DNA of 64,000 nt from contig AP025046.1 in assembly GCA_036186865.1 (NCBI GenBank), positions 37,694,517-37,758,516 on the forward strand, read 5' to 3'. Shown here piece by piece: positions 53,530 through 64,000 of the stretch. The first letter of the stretch is position 1; every line of letters starts with the position of its first letter. The position numbers were made by a program, and so were the translations under genes. The notes under the pieces were generated by a model. That model saw only the letters and a program-made list of their open reading frames with translations, did no database searches and was not told the DNA's origin. The stretch comes from Eustoma russellianum. Taxonomy: Eukaryota; Streptophyta; Magnoliopsida; Gentianales; Gentianaceae.

Positions 53530-54917
53530 TGTAGGATCTGCAAGGCACCACTAGAAGGGGGGTTGAATAGTGGGTGCGGAAAATGTGGTTTTTAAAATTG
53601 TTTTAGACCAAAAACCCAACTTCTGAAAACAGTTTCTGTCTTCAGGACCTGTTTTGAAATGTTTTGAAAACTATGTTACAGGACTTCTTCAAAAATTCTG
53701 AAATTTGGAGAGATCTTAGTCTCAGATGTTTTGAGTATCTCATAAAAATTTCAGGTTGAAATTCAACCTTTAACCCCTTTAAAAATCGTTGATAGTCAGA
53801 TTGCGCAAATCTGCCAGAAACGGTAGTCCGATTTGAAAAATTAATTTCAATTAAACCGTGACTCAAAATGCTCTAAAAATTTAATGACTAACCTCTTATT
53901 AGGTGTATTTGATTGATTTGAAACAGTTTTGAAAAATTCTTTTGGGAAGTTAGGCAAATACATTCAAAGTCTCAACCTTTGCAAGCCTGAAAATCAGACT
54001 GCACTAGTCTCAGAACTTTTGACGTTTGGATGACTTATACTCGTCCAAAAGGGTTGAAACTTGCTCCAAAAGAACCTTAAGACGTTTGTCTATGTTTCCT
54101 AAGAGTTTCGTGATTTTTGAAGTTTGTTTACTATTTTTAAGAACGTGATAAAAATGATGCATTGTGCTGGAAACTGAAAGTAAGTGCTGAAAAGTAAAGA
54201 ACACAAGGAATTTTATACTGGTTCGGTTAAATCAACCTACTCCAGTCTTCGAGGACACCTTCCTCGGTTATCACTAATCACAAAACACAAACAACACCTT
54301 ACCACACAGAGTTAATGGAGTTACACACCAACTCCAACCCTTTACAAACCTTGTAAGTGATTACAACGATCACGAACACCACCACCTAGCGGATGCAAGA
54401 TTGATCACACCTTGATCAATCTTTTAAACAATATAGATTGTATGGTGGTATATATGAAGCCTATTCAAGATGTATGAATATGAATACAATAGGCTTTGAG
54501 AGAGGAAAGAAAGAAGTGTAGAAGGAGAAGGAGGTGTAAACATTTTTGAGCTCTTGAAGTGTCTTGTGTTTTTGTTTGCTCTCTTCTTTCCTTTTTATCC
54601 ACAATGGCCGCCCCATATACCTTCTTTCTTCTCCTTGGAAATTATCTTCTAAGTCCTTGGAACTTGCATCATTGTGACATCCACTTTCTTACTTGGCAAC
54701 TCCTCATTGGATGATCATTAAGCCTTAACTCACTTGGCACTCATTGATTGGATGAAAGTTGTCATCATTTGATGACTAGATAAATCTGAAAAATATCACT
54801 TAAAACATGTACCAATTAGCCATAAAAATGTTGCCATAAGTCTCATATCAATTCCACATAATTAGCAAGACAACTCATCACCATTAAGCATGCAAAAATT
54901 CGGCCATCATGACTTCT

Positions 54918-55244
54918 ACATATGCTGAAATTTTCAGCATGTGTGATATTCACACAATATTCAAAACATTTCCTTGTAAGTATAAATTAATTCCTTGAAA
55001 ATTGAAGAATCAAATGTGTTGAATCTTAAGACATAAAATCGGCCAAGTGCATTCCAACACATGCTGAAATTTTCAGCATGTGTGATATTTCAAAATATCA
55101 TCACATTATTTCCATAATATTTTTAAAACATTGCCATATTATCTTTCAATCAATCCATATAATTCAAAGAAGTAAATATGACACCATTTAACTTGAAAAT
55201 TTGGCCAGCCTTAATGCACACATGCTGAAATTTTCAGCGTGTGT
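54918..55244. repeat. Three 27-base palindromes in the SIRE-type LTR
   Basis: At 54918-54944, 55057-55083 and 55218-55244: arms ACACATGCTGAA and TTCAGCATGTGT around ATT, each preceded by an AATTCGGCCA-like box 12-15 bases upstream. The same array recurs at 63353, 63492 and 63653, and in the solo LTR at 18301 and 18440. Confidence 0.92.
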
Positions 55245-56133
55245 TACAAATGTGACATAGTTTGAAATGTTACCTTGTGTAGCTCCTTTCTTTATGTCAC
55301 CAACCTTGTATACTTCATTCTTGGCCAATCAAGATGCCAACAAAGCTCCACATATACTCTAACAAGGTTGTCTAGGCGTGTGATGATGGATTATACGTGT
55401 GCTGAAATTTTATTTTTTGCAAACTTTGTAAAATAGTGCACAATAATTATACACACATGGTATATTCCAATCAGCCCTTAATTGATTTTTCTAGAACACT
55501 TTAGAATGTATAGAGAATGTAAAAAGTGTCTAGATACATGTTATATGTCATGCCAAAAATGTTCCATGTGTCGTGTTCGTAGAAAACCGAATTTTCGACG
55601 TTTGTCGATTGCCCGATTTTTCTCCGATTAAATTCCAACTTTTTGCACATGTTATATGTATTATGTTACACATAATATACGTAAATTAAACTTTAATATT
55701 CAGCACTCATGGCTGATTAAAGTGGCGCCTAGCATGTGCTAAAATGTTAAATTTGAAATCTCCACGATTTGGCCTTAATTGGGGGTGATTTGTGTGTGCC
55801 AACATGGAATGATTTTATGGCTGTATATACCATGTAAGCCACAAAATTTGTGGCCATTTTGACGTGTAGGGGCTGTCCATCTATATATGGCAAATACGTG
55901 ACATGTTGGCGAAGTTTCGGTATTCACCCGATACGACAATTTTTGGTTTAGGACCTTTTAACGTGTCGTAATAATTTTGTCGTCACCATGACTTATATCA
56001 TATGATACAATACCTGAATATACTCATAAATATGAGATAAATATAGTGGTGTGACGTTAACGTACGTTCGTTAAATATATAACGTGTCGGTAGTACGTTG
56101 GAATATATGTGTGTAGTGTCTTTAAAAAAAATC

Positions 56134-56136
<3 letters not shown>

Positions 56137-56174
<38 letters not shown>

Positions 56175-56193
56175 ATATATATATATATGTATG

Positions 56194-56226
<33 letters not shown>
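56137..56226. repeat. TA/GTATGTA microsatellite
   Basis: About 90 bases of (TA)n with GTATGTA interruptions inside the left LTR. Confidence 0.95.
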
Positions 56227-56570
56227 TAAAGGCGTGTGATAAAGGAGAGGGAAGAAGACTTTCCATCCTTCTACAAATATATCACCATTTAACGAACCAC
56301 TTAGTTCATTTAACTAAGTACTTCACTTAGTGAACTAGTTTAGTTTATTGATGGTGGCACCTGAAAATAGTTCAAACACAACACATGTTCGCCATTTGAT
56401 GTAAGATTTAAAGCTTCATGGCTCGTTAGTACGACAACATTATATATGAACTATATAAGGCAGGTTTCATGGAAAAACGTGTCAAGTCATAAAACGTGTC
56501 ATACATTTCTCTGTTACACGTTATTTAAATCATGTATTTTGTAATCACTCAAACCCCTTTTTCTCTACAA

Positions 56571-56582
56571 TCTTCCTCTTTT
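56571..56582 (-). other. Polypurine tract of the SIRE-type Copia
   Basis: AAAAGAGGAAGA on the minus strand, one base before the 3' LTR. Confidence 0.82.
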
Positions 56583-56805
56583 GATGATTTACAAAATAAC
56601 CTATGTTCCTGATTTAAATTTTATCGCTCCCCCTTCAATCATCCACAAATTCAAATTTGAATTTCAAATTTCGAATTTTCTCCCCCTTAATTTGTGCAAT
56701 CAATCTCTCTCTCTCCCATCTCTCTCCCCCCCTTAAATCATGCATTTATCTCCCCCTTTATTTTGGAAAGTCAATCAAAAATGCATGTAAATATGGAAAG
56801 AGACA

Positions 56806-57531
56806 TCAAATCAAATCAACAGAAATCATGCCTAATTTAGAACGAAGATTTTCATACGTGGTCTGATTTAGTGCCTTAGTGAAAATATCTGCTACTTGTG
56901 CCTCTGTGCATACGTGATCTATGATAATATCATCATTGTTTGCGCGATCACGAAGGAAGTGATGGTGGACTTCTATATGCTTTGCCTTAAAATGTAGAAC
57001 GGGGTTCTTAGATAAGTTGATGGCGCTGATACTATCACAATATATAGGAATCTGTTTTACCGTAATCACAAAGTCAGAAATTTGTTTTTTTAGCCATAGT
57101 AATTGTGTGCAACAAAGACTAAGTGACACGTATTCAGCTTCAGTGGTGGATAAGGCTACGTTTGCTTGCTTTTTAGAAAACCATAAAATAAGAGAATTTC
57201 CTATAAACTGACAAGTGTCACTCGTGCTTTTCCTATCTATTTTACATCCACCATAATCTGTGTCAGTATAGGCATGCAAGTTAAATTCACAATCTTTATC
57301 ATACCAAATGCCTAAGGTGGGTGTGTGCTTAATATATCGAAATATTGTTTCCACGGCATTGTAGTGAGACACTTTAGGTTGACTTTGAAAACGTGCACAC
57401 ATACATACATTGAACATGATATCAGGTCTACTAGCAGTAAGATAGAGCAAAGAGCCAATCATAGACCTATATAAAGCATTATCAAAGTCCTTTCCATGTT
57501 CATCTTTGTCTAGTTTAGTGGTGACGCTCAT
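56806..57531 (-). pseudogene. SIRE-type Copia RNase H
   Basis: One open frame: YRSMIGSLLYLTASRPDIMF, AYTDTDYGGCKIDRKSTS, STTEAEYVSLSLCCTQLLWL, YCDSISAINLSKNPVLHFK and VADIFTKALNQTTYENLRSK, ending GMISVDLI. Catalytic Asp-Glu-Asp positions are present. It overlaps the RT frame by 4 bases in another frame, so a small shift near 57535 separates the two. Confidence 0.9.
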
Positions 57532-58562
57532 AGGGGTGGGGGCGGTTTCAAATTCTCAAAGTTGAATTTTTTAATCATATCATTTATATATTTAACTTGG
57601 CTTATATGTATACCTTTACCCGTTTGTTTAATCTGCAAGCCAAGAAAGTAATTCAATTCACCAACCATAAACATTCCAAATTCGGATTTCATGCAAGTTT
57701 CAAAATCTTCAACAAGTTTATGAGAGGTGGAGCCGAAAATGATGTCATCAACATAGATTTGAATGATTAGTAAATCCGATTTATCTTGTTTTAAAAATAG
57801 AGGTTTATCTATAATGCCTCTTTTAAAACCATTTTCTAATAGAAAAGTAGCAAAACGATCATACAATGCTCTAGGTGCTTGCTTTAAACCATATAGTGCC
57901 TTCTTTAGTTTGTACATGTGATTGGGGTGTTTCAAATCTTCAAAACCGGGTGGTTGTTTCACGTATACTTCTTCTTGTATAAATCCATTTAAGAATGCAC
58001 TTTTCACGTCCATTTGGTAAAGTTTAAAACCTTTCATGAAAGCAATAGCAAGTAAAAGTCGTATGGATTCTAAGCGTGCTACGGGTGCAAATGTCTCATC
58101 ATAATCTATTCTTTCTTCTTGGTTATATCCTTGTGCTACAAGTCTAGCTTTGTTTCTAACAACTTTTCCTTCTTCGTTCATTTTATTTCTAAACACCCAC
58201 TTTGTGCCTATTATAGTCTTATCTTGTGGTCGTGGCACTAAATCTCATACATTATTTCTTACAAATTGATTAAGTTCGTCATGCATAGCATCAATCCAAG
58301 AAGAATCACTCAAAGCATCAAACACATTTTTAGGTTCAATTTCGGATATCATGGCATGAAATTGATTTATTTCATCCGCATTTATTCTTCTACGTGGTCG
58401 CACACCGTGAGTGATATCGCCTATAATGAGATCATGTGGGTGATCTCTATGCCATCTTGGTTGATTATTTTCTACGTTCTCATGCATTTCTAGGTGATCA
58501 TGCATTTCTAGTATATCATGCGTTTCTAGTGTATCATGCGTGCCATCATCATCATTCAACAC
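57528..58562 (-). pseudogene. SIRE-type Copia linker and reverse transcriptase
   Basis: 58562-58245 is the linker with HD-rich repeats (THDTLETHDILEMHDHLEMH) and IDAMHDELNQF; a stop at 58245-58247 follows. RT proper shows GTKWVFRNKMNEEGKVVRNK, ETFAPVARLESIRLLLAIAF, QMDVKSAFLNGFIQEEVYV, YGLKQAPRALYDRF, QIYVDDIIFGST and LNYFLGLQIKQTGKG. The catalytic Asp pair is intact. Start given at the first ATG of the linker, not a real translation start. Confidence 0.9.
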
Positions 58563-58639
58563 GGGTTTTAATTCGAAATCATCGTCATATTTTTATCTTT
58601 ATCAATCTCACCAAATTCATTAAACTTCACATGAATGGA

Positions 58640-59527
58640 TTATAGAATTTGCCTAGTGATGGGATCATAACATCTATATGCTTTTGAATTCACAGAATAT
58701 CCAACAAATATGCATTCAATTGATTTAGATTCAAACTTATCTAAATTATCTTTCGTATTTAAAACAAAACAGTTGCAACCAAACACACGAAAATAATCAA
58801 TTTTAGGCATGCGATCATTTAATATCTCATAAGGCGTCTTATTTATTTTCTTTCTAATGGACAATCGATTAACTATATAGCATGCACAATTTACGGCTTA
58901 CACCCACAAAAATATAGGCAATTTATTTTCACACAACATGATTCTAGCGATTTCTTGTAATGTCCTATTCTTTCTTTCTACTACTCTATTTAGTTGAGGA
59001 GTTCTAGGTGGCGAAAACTCGTGTTTGATTCCTTTTTATTTGCAAAATGCAATCATGTCCTTGTTTTTAAATTCACCGCCTCTATCGCTTCTAATCCTTT
59101 TCACATTGAAACCATATTGATTTTCAAGTTGTTTTATTAGTTTCGCAATCTCAATGGCACTATCATCTTTATGTGCAAGAGACAAAGTCCAAGTATAACG
59201 AGAAAAATCATCAATAATCACACAAGCATAATGACGTCCACCGAGACTCGTAGTGAGACTAGGACCAAACAAATCAATACGTAATAATTCTAAAACTCTA
59301 GTCGTGCTTATTTCATTTTTAGGTTTAAGTGACTCGCGTGTTTGTTTGCCTTTAATACAAGATTCACACAACTGAAAGCTGTCTAAATCAAGAGTAGGCA
59401 ATCCTCGTATTAGGTTCTTTCGTTGAAGTTTTTCAAGTGTAGAAATGCCGATGTGTCCTAAACGTCTATGCCACAAATTAACGTTAGATTCATTTGATAT
59501 AAAACACTTAACCTTAGCGTCTAACAT
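58640..59527 (-). pseudogene. SIRE-type Copia integrase
   Basis: LWHRRLGHIGISTLEKLQRK (pre-integrase), CESCIKGKQTRESLKPK (zinc binding), RIDLFGP (first Asp), RSDRGGEFKNKDMIAFC (second Asp), a stop at 59036-59038, then TPQLNRVVERKNRTLQEIAR (Glu; usual QQNG changed), another stop near 58898, and FGCNCFVLNTKDNLDKFESK with ECIFVGYSVNSKAYRCYDP. Nonfunctional. Confidence 0.9.
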
Positions 59528-59581
59528 GTCATCTATAGAAAGCGTAAAGATGTTTCCTTCCCGTTTTCCTTTTAAAACTGT

Positions 59582-59905
59582 TTATCTATTTTTATTTATT
59601 CTATTACAATATGGATGAGTAAAACACACACCAAAACCATTGTCAATAAATTGTGAGATGCTAAGAAGATTATAGGATAAGTTGCTTACCAAAAAGACGT
59701 TGGAAATTTGAAGGGTGCTTGGGCTTCCGATTGTACCTTTTCCAATGATCTTGCCTTCATTGTTGTCTCCAAAGGTCACAGATCTGCCTTTTATGACCTT
59801 CTTCAACTTTGTGAACAAGCTCGGATCACCCGTCATGTGCCTCGAGCAACCATTGTCAAGGAACCATTTGATAGATGTAACTTTTGATGTGTGGGTTCCC
59901 TGCAA
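59582..59905 (-). pseudogene. SIRE-type Copia protease
   Basis: KWFLDNGCSRHMTGDPSLF: the active-site triplet reads DNG instead of DSG. VTFGDNNEGKIIGKGTIG and FLVSNLSYNLLSISQFIDNG complete the domain. Stops and shifts separate it from gag (59906-60128) and from integrase. Confidence 0.88.
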
Positions 59906-60128
59906 TGTACAAAAATGATTTAGGTACCCTTTTAATTTTGGGTCCTTATGAGTTAGTTATTCACCTCTTAGTAAAAGTACCTTTCGGTACCCATACTTGG
60001 GTGATCCTTCTCGGTCTAGCAAATGGTAAGAATGTAGATGAAGGAGCAATGTAGTAGACATGTGGTGAGTGGACTTTAGGCCTTTGGCCGAGAACTCCTT
60101 TATATGCATCATATTGAGTGCGTTTTTG

Positions 60129-61895
60129 TTATGTCCTCGTGTTGGTGTGCATAGTGCGTGATCTAGATGGATGAAATGAATGTTGTGTATGCATCACTTG
60201 TTTCTTCTCATATCTATATGGCACATAATTATATTTTGCATGATATGAAGAAGAAGTATGATGAGATGAGAGGAGAGGGGGTCTTTGCGTCATCTTGGAC
60301 GCCATGTTTGCTTTAGGTGTGTCTACTTTCTTAGACAAGACGAATTTGGTTGGTTTAATTGATACATCATTTGTTTCAATGTATCCTAATCCGGTTTTAT
60401 CACTATCATGTTTTTGTGATAGAATAATACGATCTAGCATGTTAGATCCCGTGTCAAATTGTTTCATCATCTTCTCTAAATCCGTATTCCTTGATTTCAA
60501 ATTTGAAATCTCGGATTTCATTTTATTATTATGAGTGGTCAATGATGAGATCTCTGTCATTAATGCATTAATGATGCATGACGACTCTTCTTTTGAATCG
60601 TTTAATTGAGCAACAAGGTTTGTGTTAGAAGATTCTAACAACTTCTTGTCTTGAATTAATCGCTTCTTTTCTTTTACGTAAGTCTTAGTAAATTTATGCA
60701 ATTCTAAATACTGACTGAAAAGATCATCATAAGAAGGCTCAGAGTCAGAATCAGAGTCAAAAGATACCTCGTTTGATGCTTTGGATACAAAGCATACTTG
60801 TGCAGTCTCCTCTTCTGTATCAGTCTCAGAATCAGATGTGTCACTCCAAGTGGAGGCCTTGAGAGCTCTTCTCCTTTGCTTAGGTTCTGAGACGAGTCTA
60901 TTTTTGGTCCGATCCTTGTCAGGGTGTTTGTTTGTTTGCTTGTCCTTATTAGGGCTGTCATATGATAGATGTCCAAGTTTACCGCATTCGTAACATTTAA
61001 CATCCTTGTCATTTGTCTTGTTCATATTTCTTTTAGTGGAAGTAGCCTTAGGTTTGTTTATAAATGTCTTTCTCATGAATTTTCTCAAGCCTTTAGCCAA
61101 TAAAATTAAGCCATCATTTTCTAATTCAGAATCACTATCATCTACGTGATCGGAAAAAGTAGAGACGTATTCATTTGTTTTAAAAGCAATGGTCTTACCT
61201 TGTTTTGATGATGATTCCGATTTCCTTATAGTGAGTTTGTTCTCATATACCTTAAGTGATCCAATTAGTTTCTTCATTTTAATTGATTTAGTTTCTTTGC
61301 TCCCCTCTATAGCCGTCACTTTAGGGTCCCATTCGGATGGTAGGCTTCGTAAGACCTTTTGGACCTTTTCCTGCATAAAGAAGGCTTTGCCAAGAGACTC
61401 AAGAGAATTGTAAATGTTAGTCAAGCGTAGATCCATATCAACGATAGATTCATTTGGCAATAATTTAAATGACTTGAGTGTGGATATAAGCATGTTGATT
61501 TTGGACTCTTTTACTTGACTAATGCCTTCGTATTTTATTTCAAGAATTCTTCACATTTCTTGAGCACTAGAGCAATTTGACACATAGCTAGATTCACTTT
61601 TACTTAGCCCATTTAGAAGTAATTGCATGACCCTAGCATTCATGCTCAATCTCTTTTTATCATCACTAGTATACTCTTGTTTAGGCTTAACAACCTCTAG
61701 TGTGGCTCCATCTACAGTGAATAACTTTGACGGAACAAATGGACCATCTTCTATAATGGACCATAGATCAATATCAATAGCCATAAGAAAAAGTTTCATT
61801 CTTAACTTCCATTGAATGAAAGACTCACCGTCAAAGAGAGGAGGCCTTTGACTGGACATATCTTCTTGCTCGGTTTTGAAGTTTGTGGTTGTCAT
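60129..61895 (-). pseudogene. SIRE-type Copia gag
   Basis: Starts MTTTNFKTEQEDMSSQRPPL at 61895, 41 bases inside the primer site. Gag core: FDGESFIQWKLRMKLFLMAI, MNARVMQLLLNGLSKSESSY, then a TGA near 61550 at what is usually a Trp codon, and SLPSEWDPKVTAIEGSK. The zinc knuckle CYECGKLGHLSYDSP has Ser for the last Cys. The C-terminal half is acidic and coiled-coil (DTSDSETDTEEETAQ, KEKKRLIQDKKLLESSNTNL, LTTHNNKMKSEISNLKSRN). The frame ends at 60129. Confidence 0.9.
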
Positions 61896-61935
61896 CTCAC
61901 TTAGATCGTTGAATCCTTTTGTTGTGAGTGTTCCT

Positions 61936-61949
61936 GCACTCTGATACCA
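61936..61949 (-). other. Primer-binding site of the SIRE-type Copia
   Basis: TGGTATCAGAGTGC on the minus strand, two bases from the right LTR border. Confidence 0.9.
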
Positions 61950-61951
61950 CT

Positions 61952-64000
61952 TGTAGGATCTTCAAGGCACCACTAGAAGGGAGGTTGAATAGTGGGTGCG
62001 AAAATGTGGTTTTTAAAATTGTTTTAGACCAAAAACCCAACTTCTGAAAATAGTTTCTGTTTTCAGGACCTGTATTGAAACGTTTTGAAAACTAGGTTAC
62101 AGGTCTTCAAAAATTCAGAAATTTGGAGAGATCTTAGTCTCAAATGTTCTGAGTATCTCCTAAAAATTTAATATTAAAATTCAACCTTTAACCCCTTTAG
62201 AAATTGTTGATAGTCAGATTGCGCAAATCTGCCAGAAACGGTAGTCCGATTTGAAAAATTAATTTCAATTAAACCGTGACTCCAAATGCTCTAAAACTTT
62301 AATGACTAACCTCTTATTAGGTGTATTTGATTGGTTTGAAACAGTTTTGAAAAATTCTTTTGGGAAGTTAGGCAAATACATTCAAAGTCTCAACCTTTGC
62401 AAGCCTGAAAATCAGACTGCACTAGTCTCAGAACTGTTGACGTTTGAATAACTTATACTCGTCCAAAAGGGTTGAAAGTACTCCAAAAGAACCTTAAGAT
62501 GTGTGGCTATGTTTCCTGAAAGTTTCGTGATTTTTGAAGTTCGTTTACTATTTTTAAGAACGTGATAAAAATGATGCATTATGCTGGAAACCGAGAGTAA
62601 GTGCTGAAAAGTAAAGAACACAAGGAATTTTATACTGGTTCGGTTAAATCAACCTACTCCAGTCTTCAAAGACACCTTCCTCGGTTATCACTAATCACAA
62701 AACACAAACAACACCTTACACACAGGGTTGATGGAGTTACACACCAACTCCAACCCTTTACAAACCTTGTAAGTGATTACAACGATCACGAACACCACCA
62801 CCTAGCGGATGCAAGATTGATCACACCTTGATCAATCTTTTGCAAAAATATAGATTGTATGGTGGTATATATGAAGCCTATTCAAGATGTATGAATATGA
62901 ATACAATAGGCTTTGAGAGAGAAGAAAGAAAGAAGTGTAGTAGGAGAAGGAGGTGTAAACGTTTTTGAGCTCTTGAAGTGCAAGACTTGTCTTGTGTTTT
63001 TGTTTGCTCTCTTCTTTCCTTTTTATCCACAATGTCCGCCCCCTATACCTTCTTTATTCTGCTTGGAAATTATCTTCTAAGTCCTTGGAAGAGTATCTTG
63101 CATCATTGTGACATCCACTTGCTTACTTGGCAACTCCTCATTGGATGATCATTAAGCCTTTGCTCACTTGGCACTCATTGATTGGATGAAAGTTGTCAAT
63201 CATTTTATGACTAGATAAATCTGAAAAATATCACTTAAAACATGTGCCAATTAGCCATAAAAATGTTGCCATAAGTCTCATATCAATTCCACATAATTAG
63301 CAAGACAACTCATCACCATTAAGCATGAAAATATTCGGCCATCATGGCTTCTACACATGCTGAAATTTTCAGCATGTGTGATATTCACACAATATTCAAA
63401 ACATTTCCTTGTAAGTATAGATTAATTCCTTGAAAATTGAAGAATCAAATGTGTTGAATCTTAAGACATAAAATCGGCCAAGTGCATTCCAACACATGCT
63501 GAAATTTTCAGCATGTGTGATATTTCAAAATATCATCACATTATTTCCATAATATTTTTAAAACATTGCCATATTATCTTTCAATCAATCCATATAATTC
63601 AAAGAAGTAAATATGGCACCATTTAGCTTGAAAATTCGGCCAGCCTTAATGCACACATGCTGAAATTTTCAGCGTGTGTTACAAATATGACATAGTTTGA
63701 AATGTTACCTTGTGTAGCTCCTTTCTTTATGTCACCAACCTTGTATACTTCATTCTTGGCCAATCAAGATGCCAACAAAGCTCCACATATGCTCCAACAA
63801 GGTTGTCTAGGCGTGTGATGATGGATTATACATGTGCTGAAATTTTATTTTTTGCAAACTTTGTAAAATAGTGCACAATAATTATACACACATGGTATAT
63901 TCCAATCAGCCCTTAATTGATTTTTCTAGAACACTTTAGAATGTATAGAGAATGTAAAAAGTGTCTAGATACATGTTATATGTCATGCCAAAAATGTTCC
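61952..64000 (-). repeat. 5' LTR of the SIRE-type Copia, partial
   Basis: Begins TGTAGGATCT and follows the left LTR to the window edge, where it matches about 55580. Open frames inside are not genes. Confidence 0.92.

Larger units (their letters stand above)
53530..56569 (-). repeat. 3' LTR of the SIRE-type Copia, 3040 bp
   Basis: TGTAGGATCT to CTCTACA on the plus strand. Contains three hairpin palindromes, and a long TA/GTATGTA tract at 56137-56226 that may account for some length difference from the right LTR. Confidence 0.92.
53530..64000 (-). mobile_element. Full-length SIRE/Maximus-type Copia, minus strand (runs past the edge)
   Basis: The left LTR 53530-56569 (3' LTR), polypurine tract, pol, gag and primer site run right to left, and the right LTR begins at 61952 and is cut by the window end. 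Its first 2049 bases follow the left LTR. In the stretch I compared by eye (first 250 bases) the two differ by several percent, less further in, so this is clearly older than Copia D. Coding is interrupted by stops in gag, after the protease and in integrase, and by a shift before RNase H. Confidence 0.93.

Overview
The window is plant nuclear DNA made almost entirely of transposable elements. The evidence is Ty1/copia elements with initiator-Met primer sites, RTE and L1 LINEs, a CACTA transposon whose transposase genes carry GT-AG introns, long AT-rich spacers and microsatellites. I would guess an angiosperm, probably a eudicot, but cannot name the species. I see no intact host gene, rRNA, tRNA or CRISPR array.

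Layout: 1-600 holds a minus-strand coiled-coil/acidic coding remnant. 1757-4858 is a 5'-truncated, frameshifted Copia element (A) whose LTR is followed directly by a primer site and a gag start, i.e. a tandem or permuted arrangement. 4859-5400 holds the leader and LTR start of a minus-strand Copia. 6016-7520 is a 5'-truncated RTE LINE (minus) in a perfect 18-bp target-site duplication. 8702-13653 is decayed Copia B. 15380-22068 is Copia C (plus), interrupted at 16901-18862 by a solo LTR with ATATA duplications. 22418-29549 is a complete young Copia (D, minus) with two 1252-bp LTRs and CTTAT duplications. 30625-30838 and 31031-31274 are RTE 3' tails with their own duplications.

32713-40272 is a complete 7.56-kb CACTA transposon with GTA duplications. 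It carries a TNP2-type transposase gene, a five-exon Transposase_24-type gene, a small plus-strand ORF with its own TATA box, a 44-bp terminal foldback, and clusters of one GTCGCTA/CGACGAAA motif both at the ends and at the internal gene starts. 40511-45507 is an L1 LINE (minus) with an intact 1286-codon ORF2. 45890-47551 is an opposite-strand L1 3' fragment, part of which lies in a 549-bp tandem duplication. 47552-50160 is a Ty3/gypsy-type LTR plus a non-coding internal region. 50376-53000 is a SIRE/Maximus-type Copia LTR with a gutted gag. 53003-53529 is a second copy of Copia C, interrupted at the same base as the first copy, this time by a full-length SIRE-type Copia (53530 to beyond 64000, minus) with 3.04-kb LTRs.

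The elements do not cooperate; the window is a record of nested insertion and decay. The parts most worth following are the CACTA element's internal organisation, Copia D's missing tRNA primer site, and the paired Copia C loci, which predict what lies just past the right edge.
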